This document shows positions 12,773-24,685 of a stretch of DNA of 64,000 bases, one piece after another. The position numbers and the translations under genes were made by a program. Every line of letters starts with the position of its first letter. Position 1 is the stretch's first letter. The notes beneath the pieces are model-generated. The model made no database searches. It saw only the letters and a list, made by a program, of their open reading frames with translations, and was not told the DNA's origin. This DNA comes from Sordaria brevicollis (Eukaryota > Ascomycota > Sordariomycetes > Sordariales > Sordariaceae): positions 2,852,001 through 2,916,000 of the forward strand of contig JAUTDP010000007.1 of assembly GCA_033439795.1 (NCBI GenBank). Reading direction: 5' to 3'.

Positions 12773-14951
12773 ACATGTCATGATCTAGCTTGTGACTATC
12801 TGTCGCATACTTCATCATCACATACACCCACATTCACATCATCTCACGCCGCCATCTACTGGAAGCGTTGGACTGATTTAACGACCGCATCCGAATTTCC
12901 TTCACATGTTTTCTGGTGCTATTTTTTTTTTCGAACTTTCGATTCTGACTATACTTACGGAATGATACCCGTTTTCTTTTGATTCTTGAACGAAGACGAC
13001 AACAATGGGGGAAGGCGTTGTCATGGCTTGGGGCTTCTTTGGCGGGAAGAGAGAGAAAGGGATTTCTTTGTTTGATACCACCACCGGACACAAACTTTGT
13101 AAAGACCCTTTTTTTTGTCACATATTTTGTTTCCTCTATCCCCAGACAACAACTACATTTGTTCATTTGGGGCTACTGGTTGGCATATTCTTTAGAGAAA
13201 GGGTCTAGAGAAACAAGGGTAACTCGGCGTCAGGGGGCTTTCCTAAGCCAACGGCGTCGGGTTGGAAAAAAGGGTGTTGTCTATAGAGCAAGGTTTTCCA
13301 TGTCGCACGAAGACGACAAGGCGAGCAAATGTCGCACGCGATATGTGCCGCCGAAAACGGAATGGAATATTAAATTCAAAAACCTTAACTGAGTACCACC
13401 ATGATGTTGCCCCGAACACCTCTGTTGTTCCAATTGACGTAACCTGTCTCTGCCTCATGTTTCAAGTCCTAATATCTTGTGTTCAGCCCTATCGTGGAGG
13501 AAATACCGATGGACGGTCGCATAGGCTTCTTGAAACCTTGTCTCAATGATGTCCTAGTCAGATCGCCTCATACATGGAGCCAGCTTCGCTTGGGCAGCTC
13601 CAGGTGATCGTCTCATTAAGGTGTAGGAAGGCTGATGGGTGGCTCCGCTCTAACGTCGACGATCCTTCTTTCGTGTTTATCCGATCAGCCTCAGTGTGGA
13701 TATTACAGTACATACATGGACGACGCCGCTATTAACCTCAGCTGCCTTTCTCCGTACCTTATTTCAGCACCCATTGCTCTAGAAACCTTCTGTATGACTT
13801 CTATCCAATTGTTCATTTCTTCCCATTGAACTTTGAACCGATCCGTTCCCACCATCCTCAATGACTTCAACTTTCCACATCCATCTCGAGGATATGAAAA
13901 AGCGACAATCCTGCTATTACTTATTACGTCGCTGTTGCTTCCTTGGCTCCTAGCCCTCGTCCTTCACCACCCCCGTTCCTTGATGATCCGTGTCCATTTT
14001 ATCGTCGTGTGGACGGACTCTGGGAATCTTCGAACGCCTGGATAGTGTGTGTGCAGCTCTTTCTTGGCCTTTCTCTCTCTCTCTCTCGCCTCACTCAACA
14101 ATTTCCCTTTGCACAGTTGGCGCATAAACTTTGTGTGCCTGGAACTACCGCCCTGCATCCATGCGTCGCGTAGTGATCACAGGGCTTGTCGGCCATGATG
14201 GGTGGTGGATGTGGTTCCTTAGGTCTTTTTTCTTCTTCTCTGTTTTGATTTTGTTGGCATTGATTTCGTCCTCAACTCTCACGTTGTTTGAGAACTTACC
14301 TGAATTTCGATGTTCTGTCTGCCCTAGCGACTGGCCTCGCTTTACGCACAAAGCGACTGGCCACTGGTTGTTTGAACGATGGACGACGGGTTTTGGTTGA
14401 ACGAATGACTGATGGGAGCAAGGGTTGATCTCGTTCGAGGTAGTTCTAAGATTGCACCTATCCAAAGAGCCGAGGATGGAAGACTTTTGCTGACCTAACA
14501 TCGAGCTCAACCGTTACACGCATGAGGAGGGCGGGCTTTAGAGCTTTTTATACCTTCTCTGCTGTGTATTTGAGCTTGGGAACTACTCCCGGAGTATAAC
14601 CCGGTCTTGTCCTACATGGCATGGGTTCCATCAACAGGAGGGGGGGGTACCGAAGCTGTGGTTCGCTGGCATACGCTTAATCTGCTTTGTATGTACCACG
14701 TTTCTCTGTTGTTCTGTTGTTGGATGTGCATGTGTTGCCAGGAAACGGCAACGCAGCATGTATGTCTCATGATCCAGGGAGGGAAGAGATTGGGGAGGTG
14801 TGACGGGTAAACAGTTGCAGACTTCCGATTCGGTGAACCCAGGGTGACATAGGGTGACCCAGGGTACCGTTAAAACAGCTTTGACGTGCAGCCAAGGGGG
14901 GGGGAAGATTCGTAGCTAAACCTACACTATACTAGCTAGTCTAAACCGTGT
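12773..14951. other. Intergenic region without a supported gene
   Basis: The beginning is probably 3' untranslated sequence of the GPI-type protein gene. Open frames near 12979-13392 and 13833-14400 are short and not protein-like. Confidence 0.5.
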
Positions 14952-14953
14952 TA

Positions 14954-15320
14954 CAGTCAACTCTGCAATTAACGATATTGGGTTTACCAGCCAATCTGAT
15001 CGTTATACCCAGAATATCGTTACACTCAAAGTGCCAAGTACGCCAAGGTTGGCTCTGAACAGGTATAACAGTACGAATTTTGGGTAGTGAGGTACTAAAA
15101 GAGTCGCCGACGAGGGGGTCTTGGCGGTCTTTTTCGCATCTCCCACCTATCGAGAATAACGATCACTATATAAAATCCCGCCGAATTCTGATCGTTATCG
15201 TAATACGGAAAATATCGTTAATCTGCTGTAATCTACACCAAAAAAAATCGGTTCCCGCGTATTTGATCGTAATACCCAGAATATCGTTATTCCTCTGATC
15301 GTTAATTGCAGAGTTGACTG
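14954..15320. mobile_element. 367-bp non-autonomous inverted-repeat element (MITE) with TA target duplication
   Basis: The two ends are perfect 23-bp inverted repeats (14954-14976 and 15298-15320, beginning CAGTCAACTCTGCAA). Each end is flanked by TA (14952-14953 and 15321-15322), the insertion mark of the Tc1/mariner/pogo superfamily. There is no coding frame. The interior repeats ATCGTTA-type motifs in both orientations, including a near-identical pair ATACCCAGAATATCGTTA / ATACCCAGAATATCGTTA after GATCGTT and GATCGTA (near 14999 and 15264), and a subterminal hairpin. GC content is normal with no sign of RIP, in contrast to the large elements at 37-48 kb. It is shorter than the roughly 400-bp duplication length that RIP needs, which may explain this. 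Confidence 0.88.
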
Positions 15321-15322
15321 TA

Positions 15323-16320
15323 CTATCTTTGTGTAAGATGCATTGCATGCTTGTCTTTTTTTTCTTCAGGATACTGCGCACATACCTACTTGTTGGTAGG
15401 GGCTCTGGTGATGGATGTTACATCACTCCATTCAACAAGGTTTTTAGCATCTTGAGGCGGTGTAGAAATTGTAGATATGGCAACGGAAGTTCTGGGGGTT
15501 GGGATTGGCCAATGGGCTGGCTTACCTTGTTCACCTCCCATGGTAATATGTATTCCCAAGTGTTGGGTGATATACACCATCATCTGTCCTCGAGCTCGAT
15601 CAAATGGGTTGATACGATGTGACATTGATATGGTCACATTTATATCATTCACCGACACGAACAAACATGTCAAAGCGATGTAGCGGCCAAGAAGAGATTC
15701 AAATGAATACTGGAAGTGAGATCGGATCGGCAGATCGTCTATGGCGACGACAATTGATGTTCAACGGTTTTATATCAGGATTTTTCTTCATCCATGCAGT
15801 ATCGGTAGTCGTGAACGCTGAGATTTGTATCATTGTGAGATGCTGTGCAGATATTGTGCGGCAAAGCGATCATATCGATATCCAGCCAATTGTCGAGAAT
15901 TTGGAATATGTTGTTGATGGAATGGCGATGACTCGCTCCTACCAAAAAGGAAAAGAGGAATGCAAAGGATCTTGAAGAGTCGATTGGGGAAGATAGGCAA
16001 GAGAACAGGTCTTGCGGTCAGAGTAGTGTGATGCGGACGTACCTTCTTCAAGGCATTCTTGCCTCCTTGACAAAAGACTTGACAGACCGATTTCGGCGAG
16101 ATTTGGTCATCAACATCAATACATCAACCATTCAAGTAATCGAAAAAGAGTAGTGAGCCCATAACTGTATTTTTATAATCGTTCCTTTCCAGAAAGAAGA
16201 CTTTCCACTCTACGCCCCGCTGGGTACTCGTGCCGCCCAGAGATTCAATTCTCCTTGCATGGCCTGCCTCCACCCAGGTATCCCAGCCCTGCGTCCCGCT
16301 CCTGATCATCAAAGTTTTTA
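15323..16320. other. Intergenic region
   Basis: No supported gene. A plus-strand frame of 118 codons (15619-15975) has no recognisable features. The last part is probably the 3' untranslated region of the minus-strand secreted-protein gene. Confidence 0.45.
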
Positions 16321-16932
16321 TTAAAGCTGGCTGGTTCCCTGAAAGTTGACGGCAGTGCTCTTCTGGCCGGCAGCCGCCTTGTCGAGCTCGATGTTCTTGT
16401 TCAACTTCTTGGTCTCCTCGGCGATCTTGGCGGAGTTGTCCTTCTTTCCCTGGGCCTGCTCGATCTGCATGGCGAGGTTGAAAAGCTTGAGCTTAAGGAC
16501 CTTGTTCTTGATCTTGCCAACCTGGAGCGCCTTGCCGGCCTCAGTCTTGGTACCACCGGCGGCTTTGATGGCCTCGTTGAAGCCGCCCGCCTTGGTCTCG
16601 GCGTTCTCGGCCGTCTTGCGTGCGGCCTTGATGATGGCCAGGTCCTCGGCGGAGACAGAGGCCAGGTTGTTTTCGTCAATCTGTTTACAGACGTGTCAGA
16701 CGCCTGTGCTGGTAGAAGGGCTGTTGGTAAAAGAACGAGAAGACGAATGACTTACAGGGAACTTTGCCTTGACTTCGGCCAGGGCGTTACCGCCAACGCC
16801 GCCGGAGACGGAGAACTGGGAGTAACTCTGGGCAGAAAGAGCCCGCTTACTCAGGTCCCGGGTGTCCAAGGCGCAGGGCGCCGCGAGGGCGGAGGTAAGG
16901 AGGGTAAAGACGAAGGCGAACTTGAATTGCAT
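16321..16932 (-). CDS. Small secreted protein, Ala/Lys-rich
   Basis: 178 residues from two exons: 16756-16932 and 16321-16680. The 75-bp intron reads GTAAGT...CTGAC...ACAG on the minus strand. The signal peptide MQFKFAFVFTLLTSALA is likely cut before APCALDTRDLSKR, and the dibasic KR may be a Kex2 site releasing the mature chain at ALSAQSYSQ. The rest is Ala-, Lys- and Glu-rich with predicted amphipathic helices (NLASVSAEDLAIIKAARKT; KLKLFNLAMQIEQAQGKK) and no Cys after residue 20. It resembles the small secreted proteins common in Sordariomycetes, for which no activity is known to me. The chosen Met is the one at the signal peptide; an upstream in-frame Met would add a non-signal leader. Codon bias suggests good expression. 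Confidence 0.85.
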
Positions 16933-18825
16933 TTTGACTGTTGGACATGTATGGAAAGGTAGAGGTAGTGGTAAAGAACGAAAGTGTCTGAAAAATGGAA
17001 CGTAGGGAATGTAGAAAGTACAACTAAAAGACAGCACAGCTGTAAGTCGAAGAGAATGTTTTGAGTGAAGGGCTTTGATAGAGAATGATAATGAAGAAAC
17101 AAATCAACACTCTCCCGCCGGATGGTCTTGCATCTTATAAAGCAAGTTAAATGGCCAGCTTGGATGAGTTTGAAACACGTTCATCCGCTTGAAGCACTAC
17201 TAGCCATTGTGATTTTTGTTTAAGACCCAAGGTTCAACTGAAACCACCCTCAATCCCAACATAGGCCCGCCTGTCAAAACATGTTTTCCTGAATGTCACT
17301 TATGGTTCGTGGAAAAATACCCATCCAAACCACCCAGAAAGGCGTTCCAAGGGTGAAAGTCAGTTGATGGGCCAGGGTGAAGCCAGAGTCCCGGCGAGTT
17401 TCCGCTGAGTTCTTGTTTCATTGCCATCGGCGGTTTTCCCATGTTCCACACTTGACCGACTTCGTGATATCGGTGCCGGGCGGCTAAAGTTGCCATTGAC
17501 GAGCCTTTGAAAAAGGCCACCCAATCGCGAGAATTCACAATTCCCCTTGAAGATTCCAAAGTGTTGTTTCGACACGTCGCACCTTGTGAACTTCCCCTGA
17601 TGCCCCTGCCCGACTGCTTCGAACCCCTGCGTCATGGGGGTGTTGTTGACCCCTTCGGTTGTGTTCCGGATTTCTTCGCAGGGTATGATTGAAGAGCTCG
17701 CAGCTTCTACTCGGTGGAAAGCAGCACAAAAGCCGATAGAAGTCTTCAACGAGCACTCTGGTCTCGTAGACCGCCATGAGGTTGATAGATTGCTTATTGA
17801 TCCTCATACTGGCCTAACCACTGGTCGGTTCGATCCAGTCTGCTGAAAGTACAGGCAACAACATTGCTCCACTCGCGGTAACTTCGACAATGTGGCACGA
17901 AAAGAAAGATAGACACTTTTCCTATCGTACCGTTAGCAATGGAAGTGAAGCATAAGGACAAAGTGTACGGGGACATGATGTTGCAAAGGGAAGGAAGACG
18001 ACGAAGTAAGTCGCAGAACGGGATTGCGGTTGGAGTCAACGCCTCTGCACTCTGCAGAGTGCGCTCTGACCAGATCCACGATCTTAACAATTCCCAGTCC
18101 GATGATAACGAACAACATCTTCATCGAAACCAAACAGACGACGACGTTGAGTGTTGTTTATCGACAAAAGGCAAAAAGAAACAAAAGAAGGTTCAATTTG
18201 GGTGGAAATGCATTTCCGCCAATGCCATCCGACGGGCCTCGGCACCCCATATTTAACCCCAACTTTACCCCAACTTCTCGGGACGGCAGAGACGGGTCAT
18301 GCGTCACTTCCAACGAGGCAAACCGACCGAACTTCCCCTCACTAACAATGACAGCTTCCAAATCCATCCAATCCCCTCTTTCTGACAGAAGCCCGCTGAT
18401 ATCCGATTCGATAACACGGCATCTTGTTATCCCTTCGAGAGCAACCAAAATGCTCTGCGATAGAGGAGGAACCGACATGTTACATGCCAGATAGCCAGCC
18501 AGTCTCTGATATCCTGCCTCTTCGGTTAGTCAACCGCAGCTTGGGATTCGCCGTTTGATTATCCCAAGCCCGGTCCGGCCACCCAGCTGAGCGAATCCGG
18601 CGGCAAGATCCGTGATGGCTGTGGCCCTTTTAAGATAGATCCATCCCATCATTCTTTGGAGAAATACTATTTGGGCTCTTCTTCGTCCGGACTCCCTTTG
18701 GAACAAAGCAAACAACTCCACACTACTACTCCTCTTCTCACCTTGCTTGTTGCTGTAGAAGTGAAGTGAACAGTCTACCTACCGATATTGTCTTGGAGTC
18801 TCCTCAACTACCCCAATCGTTCACG
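16933..18825. other. Intergenic, between divergent genes
   Basis: This holds the divergent promoters of the secreted-protein gene (-) and the acyl-CoA synthetase gene (+). No supported gene. A perfect 16-bp palindrome lies at 18047-18062 (GCACTCTGCAGAGTGC). Confidence 0.5.
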
Positions 18826-20806
18826 ATGCCGTTCCGTTCGCCCTTCAAGGACTTGAATATCCCAACCAACGTCGATGTCTGGTCTCTCGTCTTTGATCGG
18901 CCAAATGTTTCGTTCCCGACCTCCAAGAAGGTGATGACCTATGCCGAAAACACCAAGCTCTCACACACCTGGGACCAAATACGGACTGCCTCCATCGACT
19001 TTGGGAAGGGCATGAAGGATCTTTGGAAATGGAGAAAGGGAGAAGTTCTCGCGTTGTATACGCCTAATAGCATTGATGTAAGCTGGGCCGTCATCCATAC
19101 ACGGAAGTATAGAGAACACGCGGAAACAAAAGGGGTTGCTAACATCAAATAACAACCACCAAGACCCCAATCGTCACTCTGGGTGCTATCTGGGCGGGCG
19201 CCGTCGTCTCGCCCGCCAACCCGCTCTACACCGTCGAGGAGCTCACCTTCCAACTCAAAGATTCCGGCGCCAAGGCCATCGTCACGCAAGCCCCCTTCCT
19301 CAAGACGGCCGTTGAGGCGGCCAAGAAGGCCGGCATCCCCAACGACCGCATCATCCTGGTCGGCCAGCACGCCGACCCGTCGAAGCAATTCAAGCACTTC
19401 CGCAACATCAAGTGCGTCGACTTCCCCGCCCGCTTCAGGAAGGCCGTCATCAACCCGGAGAAGGATCTCGTCTTCCTGGTATACAGCTCCGGCACGACGG
19501 GCTTGCCAAAGGGCGTGTGCCTGACGCATCTCAATGTTGTGTCCAACATTTTGCAGAGCGCGGATGTGGATGGGAGGTATTGGTCTGCGACTGGCGGCTT
19601 GGATGGTGAAGGCGACAAGTTTTTGGGCGTTCTCCCGTTCTTTCACATTTATGTGAGTGTTTTGCCATCCCCAATTCTTGATCCCTATATTGTGGAACTG
19701 AGGAGAGCTGGACTGATCTTGAAATAACACAGGGTCTTACCTGCGCCCTCTTCATGTGTCTCTACCTCGGTTGGGAGATGTTTGTCGTTGAGCGCTTCGA
19801 CCTGGAAAAGGCGCTGCAGACGATCCAGGATCAACGCATCACCGGCTTCTACGTATCCCCTCCTGTCGTGCTGGCCTTCGGCAAGAGCCCGCTGGTGGAC
19901 AAGTACGACCTCAGCACGCTGAAGGTCATGCACTCGGGCGCCGCGCCCCTAACGAGCGAGCTCACCGAGGCCGTGTGGCAGCGCCTCAAGATCCCGGTCA
20001 AGCAAGGCTACGGCCTGAGCGAGTCCAGTCCTGTGGTGACGTGCCAGACTGTGGACGAGTGGGCCAAGTTCATGGGTTCTTGCGGCAAGATGATGCCGAA
20101 CATGGAAGCGAAGCTGGTGGATGAAGACGGCAAAGAGGTTGCCGAAGGCGAGGTATGTCGTGTGTCCGCCACATCATGTAATGGCACCGGGTATAACTAA
20201 CAACACGTGGACAGGTTGGCGAGTTGTGGATCAAGGGACCTAATGTGTTCAAAGGCTACTTCAAGAATCCAGAGCGCACCAAGGAAGCCTTCTCCGCGGA
20301 CGGATACTTCAAGACCGGTGACATGTTCCACATCGACAAGCACGGCAACATGTACTGCGTGGATCGCCTGAAGGAGTTGATCAAGTATAGTAAGTGATTG
20401 CTGCTGTTTCGTATTCTTCCATGGTAAGGAAACCAAAACTTTTGAATTGACTACTGACATTGTTTTCTTTGCAGAGGGCTTCCCCGTCCCACCAGCCGAA
20501 CTCGAAGGTCTTATTCTAGGCCACAGCGACGTAACTGACGTGTGCGTTATCGGAGTCGAGGACCATAGTCAGGCCACCGAAGTGCCTCGGGCGTATGTCG
20601 TCCTTCGGCCAGGAGTCCAAGCCAACGACAGCAAGGCTCAGGATATCATCGATTACGTTGCCAAGCAAGTTGCCCCTCATAAAAAGCTGCGCGGAGGCGT
20701 TCGATTTGTTGCAGAGGTTCCCAAGTCGCCCAGTGGCAAGATTCTTCGGAGAATGTTGAGAGACAAGGTGAAGCAGGAAGAGCGCGCTGCGGGATCAAAG
20801 CTCTGA
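18826..20806 (+). CDS. 4-coumarate:CoA-ligase-like acyl-CoA synthetase with peroxisomal signal
   Basis: Member of the AMP-forming (ANL) superfamily, activating a carboxylic acid to acyl-AMP and then to the CoA thioester. Exons 18826-19077, 19164-19652, 19733-20152, 20215-20389 and 20475-20806 give 555 residues, the usual 4CL size. The ATP-binding loop [10 protein letters not shown] lies near residues 192-201. [10 protein letters not shown] is the A5-type motif, GYFKTGD carries the ribose-binding Asp, the hinge is [17 protein letters not shown], and the catalytic Lys motif is [11 protein letters not shown]. The last three residues, SKL, are a canonical PTS1 peroxisomal signal, so I infer peroxisomal activation of an aryl or fatty acid, as with plant and fungal peroxisomal 4CL-like enzymes. 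The true substrate cannot be read from sequence. The upstream in-frame stretch begins at GTG, so the ATG at 18826 was chosen. Confidence 0.93.
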
Positions 20807-21086
20807 AAAAAAGGGGGGTGTAGCCAAAAAGGTTATGTGATGATGAAAACTTGATGTACTGGATACCGTATCTTTATATCGTCTACCTTCGCGGTTAAAT
20901 GTGACTTTGATGTCTACGTGAAAGATATGTTAGTAGGTAGATCTATATAAGCTGTACTTTCACCCTGAGGGGGGTTATTAAAAGCACTCTATACATACCA
21001 GGAGTCGCAATCCCCTGGATTCACTCACCATCTATATCATACAAAGTGCTTTATTACACTTACAACGAACCGGCCAGCTGCTCTCT
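20807..21086. other. Convergent 3' spacer
   Basis: Short spacer between the convergent acyl-CoA synthetase (+) and ATP11 (-) genes. It holds both 3' ends and nothing else visible. Confidence 0.5.
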
Positions 21087-22094
21087 CTAGCCCATCCTCT
21101 CCGCCTCCTCCATCAGCTTCTCCACACTGAACCTCTGGTCACCCCTCGCAAACCAATCCAAGAGGTTCCTGCGCTCGTTCGCCCTCTGCTGGCCCTGCTC
21201 GCCGCCAGTTCCGTCCCAACCGCCGTAGAACCTCTGGAGGCACATGAGCAGCCACTGCGCGTTCTCGGGCGACACGCCTCTATCCTCCATGACCTGGCCC
21301 TGCATCAGCACGACGCCCTTGTCGGCGCTAAAGTCCATGTAGTGCGTGACCGTGGTGTGCGGCTGGGCGAACTCGCCGCGGTTCTTGTACTCGGCCAGGT
21401 GCGTGAAGAGGACCGTTGACGTCGCGGTCGCCGCGTCCCAGGTCCACTGCAGGAAGTGGATCTCGGCGCCCTGCTCCGGGTGCGGCACGGGGAGCACAAA
21501 CTGCGGCCGCGAGCGCGCGAGGGTGTCCATGGCCGAGTAGGTCTCCGAGGGGATCACGGCGCACAGAGAGTGGGTGTTGTTGGCATAGCGAAGGCGCCAG
21601 ATGGCGGAGAGTTCCTTGATAGGCAACTCGCGGGCCTTGTCCATATCGAGGATCTCGGAAAGAGGCTTGATGCCGGAGCCGGAACCCGAAGATCCTGCTT
21701 TCTTTGGAGTTTTCGGTGCGGCTTCCGTTGTTGACGTGGTAGTGGTAGCATTAGACTTGGCGGCGCCGGCATCAGCAGCGGCAGCAGCGGGGGCAGCCGG
21801 AACGGGAGCACCCGGTAGTTTAGTTGCATCGTCGGTCTCCTTGCGCAGGCGCTCAATCTTGTCCTTATATGCTTGCTTGAGGGCATCGATGTCAGGAAGA
21901 CCCTCCTCCCTAGCCTTGCTCTCCAACTTTTGGCGGTACTTCTCAATGACACTGCGCGGTTGTTGCGTCGTGGCGAGGAAGCGCACATCGTGAACTTGAG
22001 CCCATCGCCTTTGGCCGGAGGCGCGGAGCGTACGAATCTGAGAACAGGGATGTGTGAAATGCCGAAGCATACCCGCGGTGCGAAGGGAGGCCAT
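21087..22094 (-). CDS. atp11: ATP11-family mitochondrial F1-ATPase assembly chaperone
   Basis: In yeast and man ATP11 binds unassembled F1 beta subunits in the mitochondrial matrix until alpha joins. This is a single exon of 335 residues. The N-terminus is Arg/Ser/Thr-rich without acidic residues (MASLRTAGMLRHFTHPCSQ...), as for a mitochondrial presequence. A Lys/Glu-rich helical segment (SVIEKYRQKLESKAREEGL) is followed by a low-complexity Ala/Thr linker (about residues 95-140). The conserved ATP11 domain follows: LSEILDMDKARELPIKELSAIWRLRY is the hallmark start. After it come FVLPVPHPEQGAEIHFLQW, the TVTHYMDFSADKGVVLMQG strand region and a C-terminal helix WLLMCLQRFYGG. The Ala/Thr linker is longer than in yeast. 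The ATG at 22094 is the first in frame. Confidence 0.93.
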   Translation of the reverse strand: MASLRTAGMLRHFTHPCSQIRTLRASGQRRWAQVHDVRFLATTQQPRSVIEKYRQKLESKAREEGLPDIDALKQAYKDKIERLRKETDDATKLPGAPVPAAPAAAAADAGAAKSNATTTTSTTEAAPKTPKKAGSSGSGSGIKPLSEILDMDKARELPIKELSAIWRLRYANNTHSLCAVIPSETYSAMDTLARSRPQFVLPVPHPEQGAEIHFLQWTWDAATATSTVLFTHLAEYKNRGEFAQPHTTVTHYMDFSADKGVVLMQGQVMEDRGVSPENAQWLLMCLQRFYGGWDGTGGEQGQQRANERRNLLDWFARGDQRFSVEKLMEEAERMG

Positions 22095-23550
22095 GGCGAC
22101 GGTAGAAGCTCTGCAAAGAGTTTTGTTTAGCCGTTGCGAAAGTGAAAGTTCAGTGAAGAACGATGAGAATGAAAAGTTGACGTCAAGTTAAAGCCGAGGG
22201 CGTCAAGTCTCAAACCCTAACCCTGAGAACATACCATGCCCCTCTCAAATGACGCCCGCGAAAACATCACAAGCGACCGTCACTCGCGGTTATTTCAATC
22301 ACCACGCCCTAACTTGGTGATCTGATGTTGCTGAGGTGTTTCATTATTCTAGAAGATAGTTACTGCAAAGACCTTCGATCGATACGGCGCGCTCCCTTTA
22401 AGTTGATATCTCAAAATCCCCCTCCACCCCTCATTTCCTCACCTGGCAGTGTACATATGTAGGCTGTATGCAAGGTAACCTTTGTTTCCGATTGTACATT
22501 GCATTTCCTTTAGGGCCACCTGCGTCAGCATTCCTCGTAGAACCAGACAATCAGAGGAGTGGTGAAGCGAGTCCATGCAAATTTGCAAAAATGTTGTGGT
22601 TCACCACCACCATGACCTAGACCATCGAACCCCACATTAGAAAAACTTCTCCCAGTGCGTAAATCACGGCATGCATATCGGACATCCGGTAGGGCTGCGA
22701 GGCTGTGCGCTACGAGTCAGGATCGCCAGGGTCCATGTGGATGATGGAGAATGCGGGGGAAGCTAGTATGGTTACTGGGACATGGACGGACCTCGTGTTC
22801 GACCTGTCGGGTTGTCTTCCAGGTCACCCACTCGTCATGGCCCACGATTGCCCTCCCCGCCCCTCCTTGGGAGTCTGGGGACCACGACGGGATGGAGTTC
22901 ACCGATGAACTACCGATGAACCATCGGCTGAGCGTTGGCAGCCGGATCTGATCTATCCGCCCAGAGGGATCCCACCTATCGGGTTGTTCTTGAGCTTCAG
23001 CCCCTCTCCCTCTTCTCTCATGTTGGAACGAAAGGAAACCTCGCTTTGGCCTCGAGAATCCGGCAGCTTCAAATTGATCACCGATGACGGCGCACCGCAG
23101 AGAATCTACACTTCACTTGTTCACACAAAGCTCACGGCAATACCGACCACGCAAGACGAGATCACAAAAGAAAAAGGTATCGACATTAAGACACAAAATC
23201 TAGTCCTCGCTAACATCTAAAACACAAAACGCGCCAGTAACCACTTCCATAACCCCTGAGGGAGAGGAGGCGGCATGCCAAGATATGATATACACGAGGA
23301 GGTAGCTCGAAAAGTCTATGCCCTTCCTCATCTAAACCCTTTAGTACCTTTTTCTAGAATCCTCTTTCCGCTGCAGGCTCATCATAACTGTTTTCTTTCC
23401 TCCATGAAACATCAAGACGCAATAATGATTTTATCGCTGACCCAAGTATTTGTTTCCAAGAGTCCCAATGCCAAGTCGTGGTATGACCTGATCTGGGCGT
23501 TGTCCTTCAGTCCGTCATGCTTTTTGCTAGGTGCTACTGAAAGCACTAAC
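22095..23550. other. Intergenic region
   Basis: ATP11 upstream sequence and the 3' flank of cytochrome c peroxidase. No gene is supported. The AT-richer part near 23230-23540 is probably the peroxidase 3' untranslated region. Confidence 0.5.
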
Positions 23551-24685
23551 TTAGGCGTTGACGGTCTTGAAGACCCAGCGCTCAGTGTTCTCCTTGAAGG
23601 GAACGCCGAGCTCGAAGAGCTTGACGATGACGTTGGAGAAGTCCTTGAAGAAGAGCTCGTTGTCGGCGGCGTACTTCTGGACCCACTCCTTGAACTTCTT
23701 GTCCTGGATGAGGGCCATGTCGGCAGGAAGCATCATGAGAGACTTGGTCTTCTTGTCCTCGTACTGCTTGGGGCCGTTCCACTTCTTCCACTGCCACTTC
23801 TCGTCGAGGAGGAGCTTGTAGTAGTCGTTGGTCATGACGGTGGGGGAGAAGGTCCAGGGACCATCGAAACCGGAGCGGTCGGTGTGGCAGCGGCCGAGAG
23901 CGTGAGCACCGGCAAGAGCAACGATCTCCTGGTCGTTGAAGCCCATGCGGTAGAAGATGTTGCGGAGATGGTCCTGGGCCTGGGAGGCGTCGGGGAGACG
24001 ACCATCGGGAGTGCAGGCAGCAACGTCACGGTCCTGGCGGCCGGGGCGGTAGGGGATCTTGGGGCCAAGCATCTCCTGGATGGCGCAGACACCGGCAAGG
24101 ATCCAGAGATCGGAGTAGGTGATCCAAGGGAACTTGGCTGTTCAGGACGTCAGTAAAGTGGAACCCCATTGTCAGGAAGGATGGGAGTTGCTTACCCTTG
24201 ACGGGCTCGAGGAAGTCACGAGCAGCCTTCAGTCCGGCGTTGGCACCGTGGTCAGACTCGGGAGCGAAGCGCATGGTGGCACCGTTGGAGCCACCAGTGC
24301 CAGTCTCCTTGTCATAGGTACCAGAAGCGTGCCAAGCGAGACGGACGAGGACGGGGCCGTAGCTGCCATCGTCATAGTTCTCGTTCTCCTCGAGGCGGGA
24401 GGCAATCTCGTTGTAGACGGCCTGGTAGTCGTCGAACTTGGGAGAGAAAACCTTGGGGGTGGCGGAAGCGCCGTCCTGGTTGAGGAACCAGAGACCGCCG
24501 GCACCGAGGGCACCAGCACCGATAGCCCAAGCCCAGATGTTGGAACCGCCGGACTTAGCGGGCTCGGAAGAGTAGAGACGACGAGCACCCTGGCGGAAAG
24601 CAGCGCGGGGCGCGGCAGTGAGCGCAGGGCGAGTCGAGGTGCGCAGAGCGCGGAGAGTGCGGGTAGCAGTGCGGGAGGCGGCCAT
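23551..24685 (-). CDS. ccp1: Cytochrome c peroxidase, mitochondrial
   Basis: Haem enzyme that reduces H2O2 with electrons from ferrocytochrome c in the intermembrane space. Exons 24196-24685 and 23551-24137 (58-bp intron, split Ala codon) give 358 residues. The presequence is Arg/Ala/Thr-rich (residues 1-40) and is followed by a hydrophobic segment [19 protein letters not shown], the bipartite signal that sorts CCP to the intermembrane space. The distal site [11 protein letters not shown] contains Arg115, Trp118 and His119. The proximal haem ligand is His242 in [11 protein letters not shown], and the cation-radical Trp is Trp258 in FDGPW, so all key residues are present. It belongs to class I plant-type haem peroxidases. 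The C-terminal RWVFKTVNA ends the usual fold. Long antisense frames across this gene are by-products of its C-ending codons. Confidence 0.97.
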
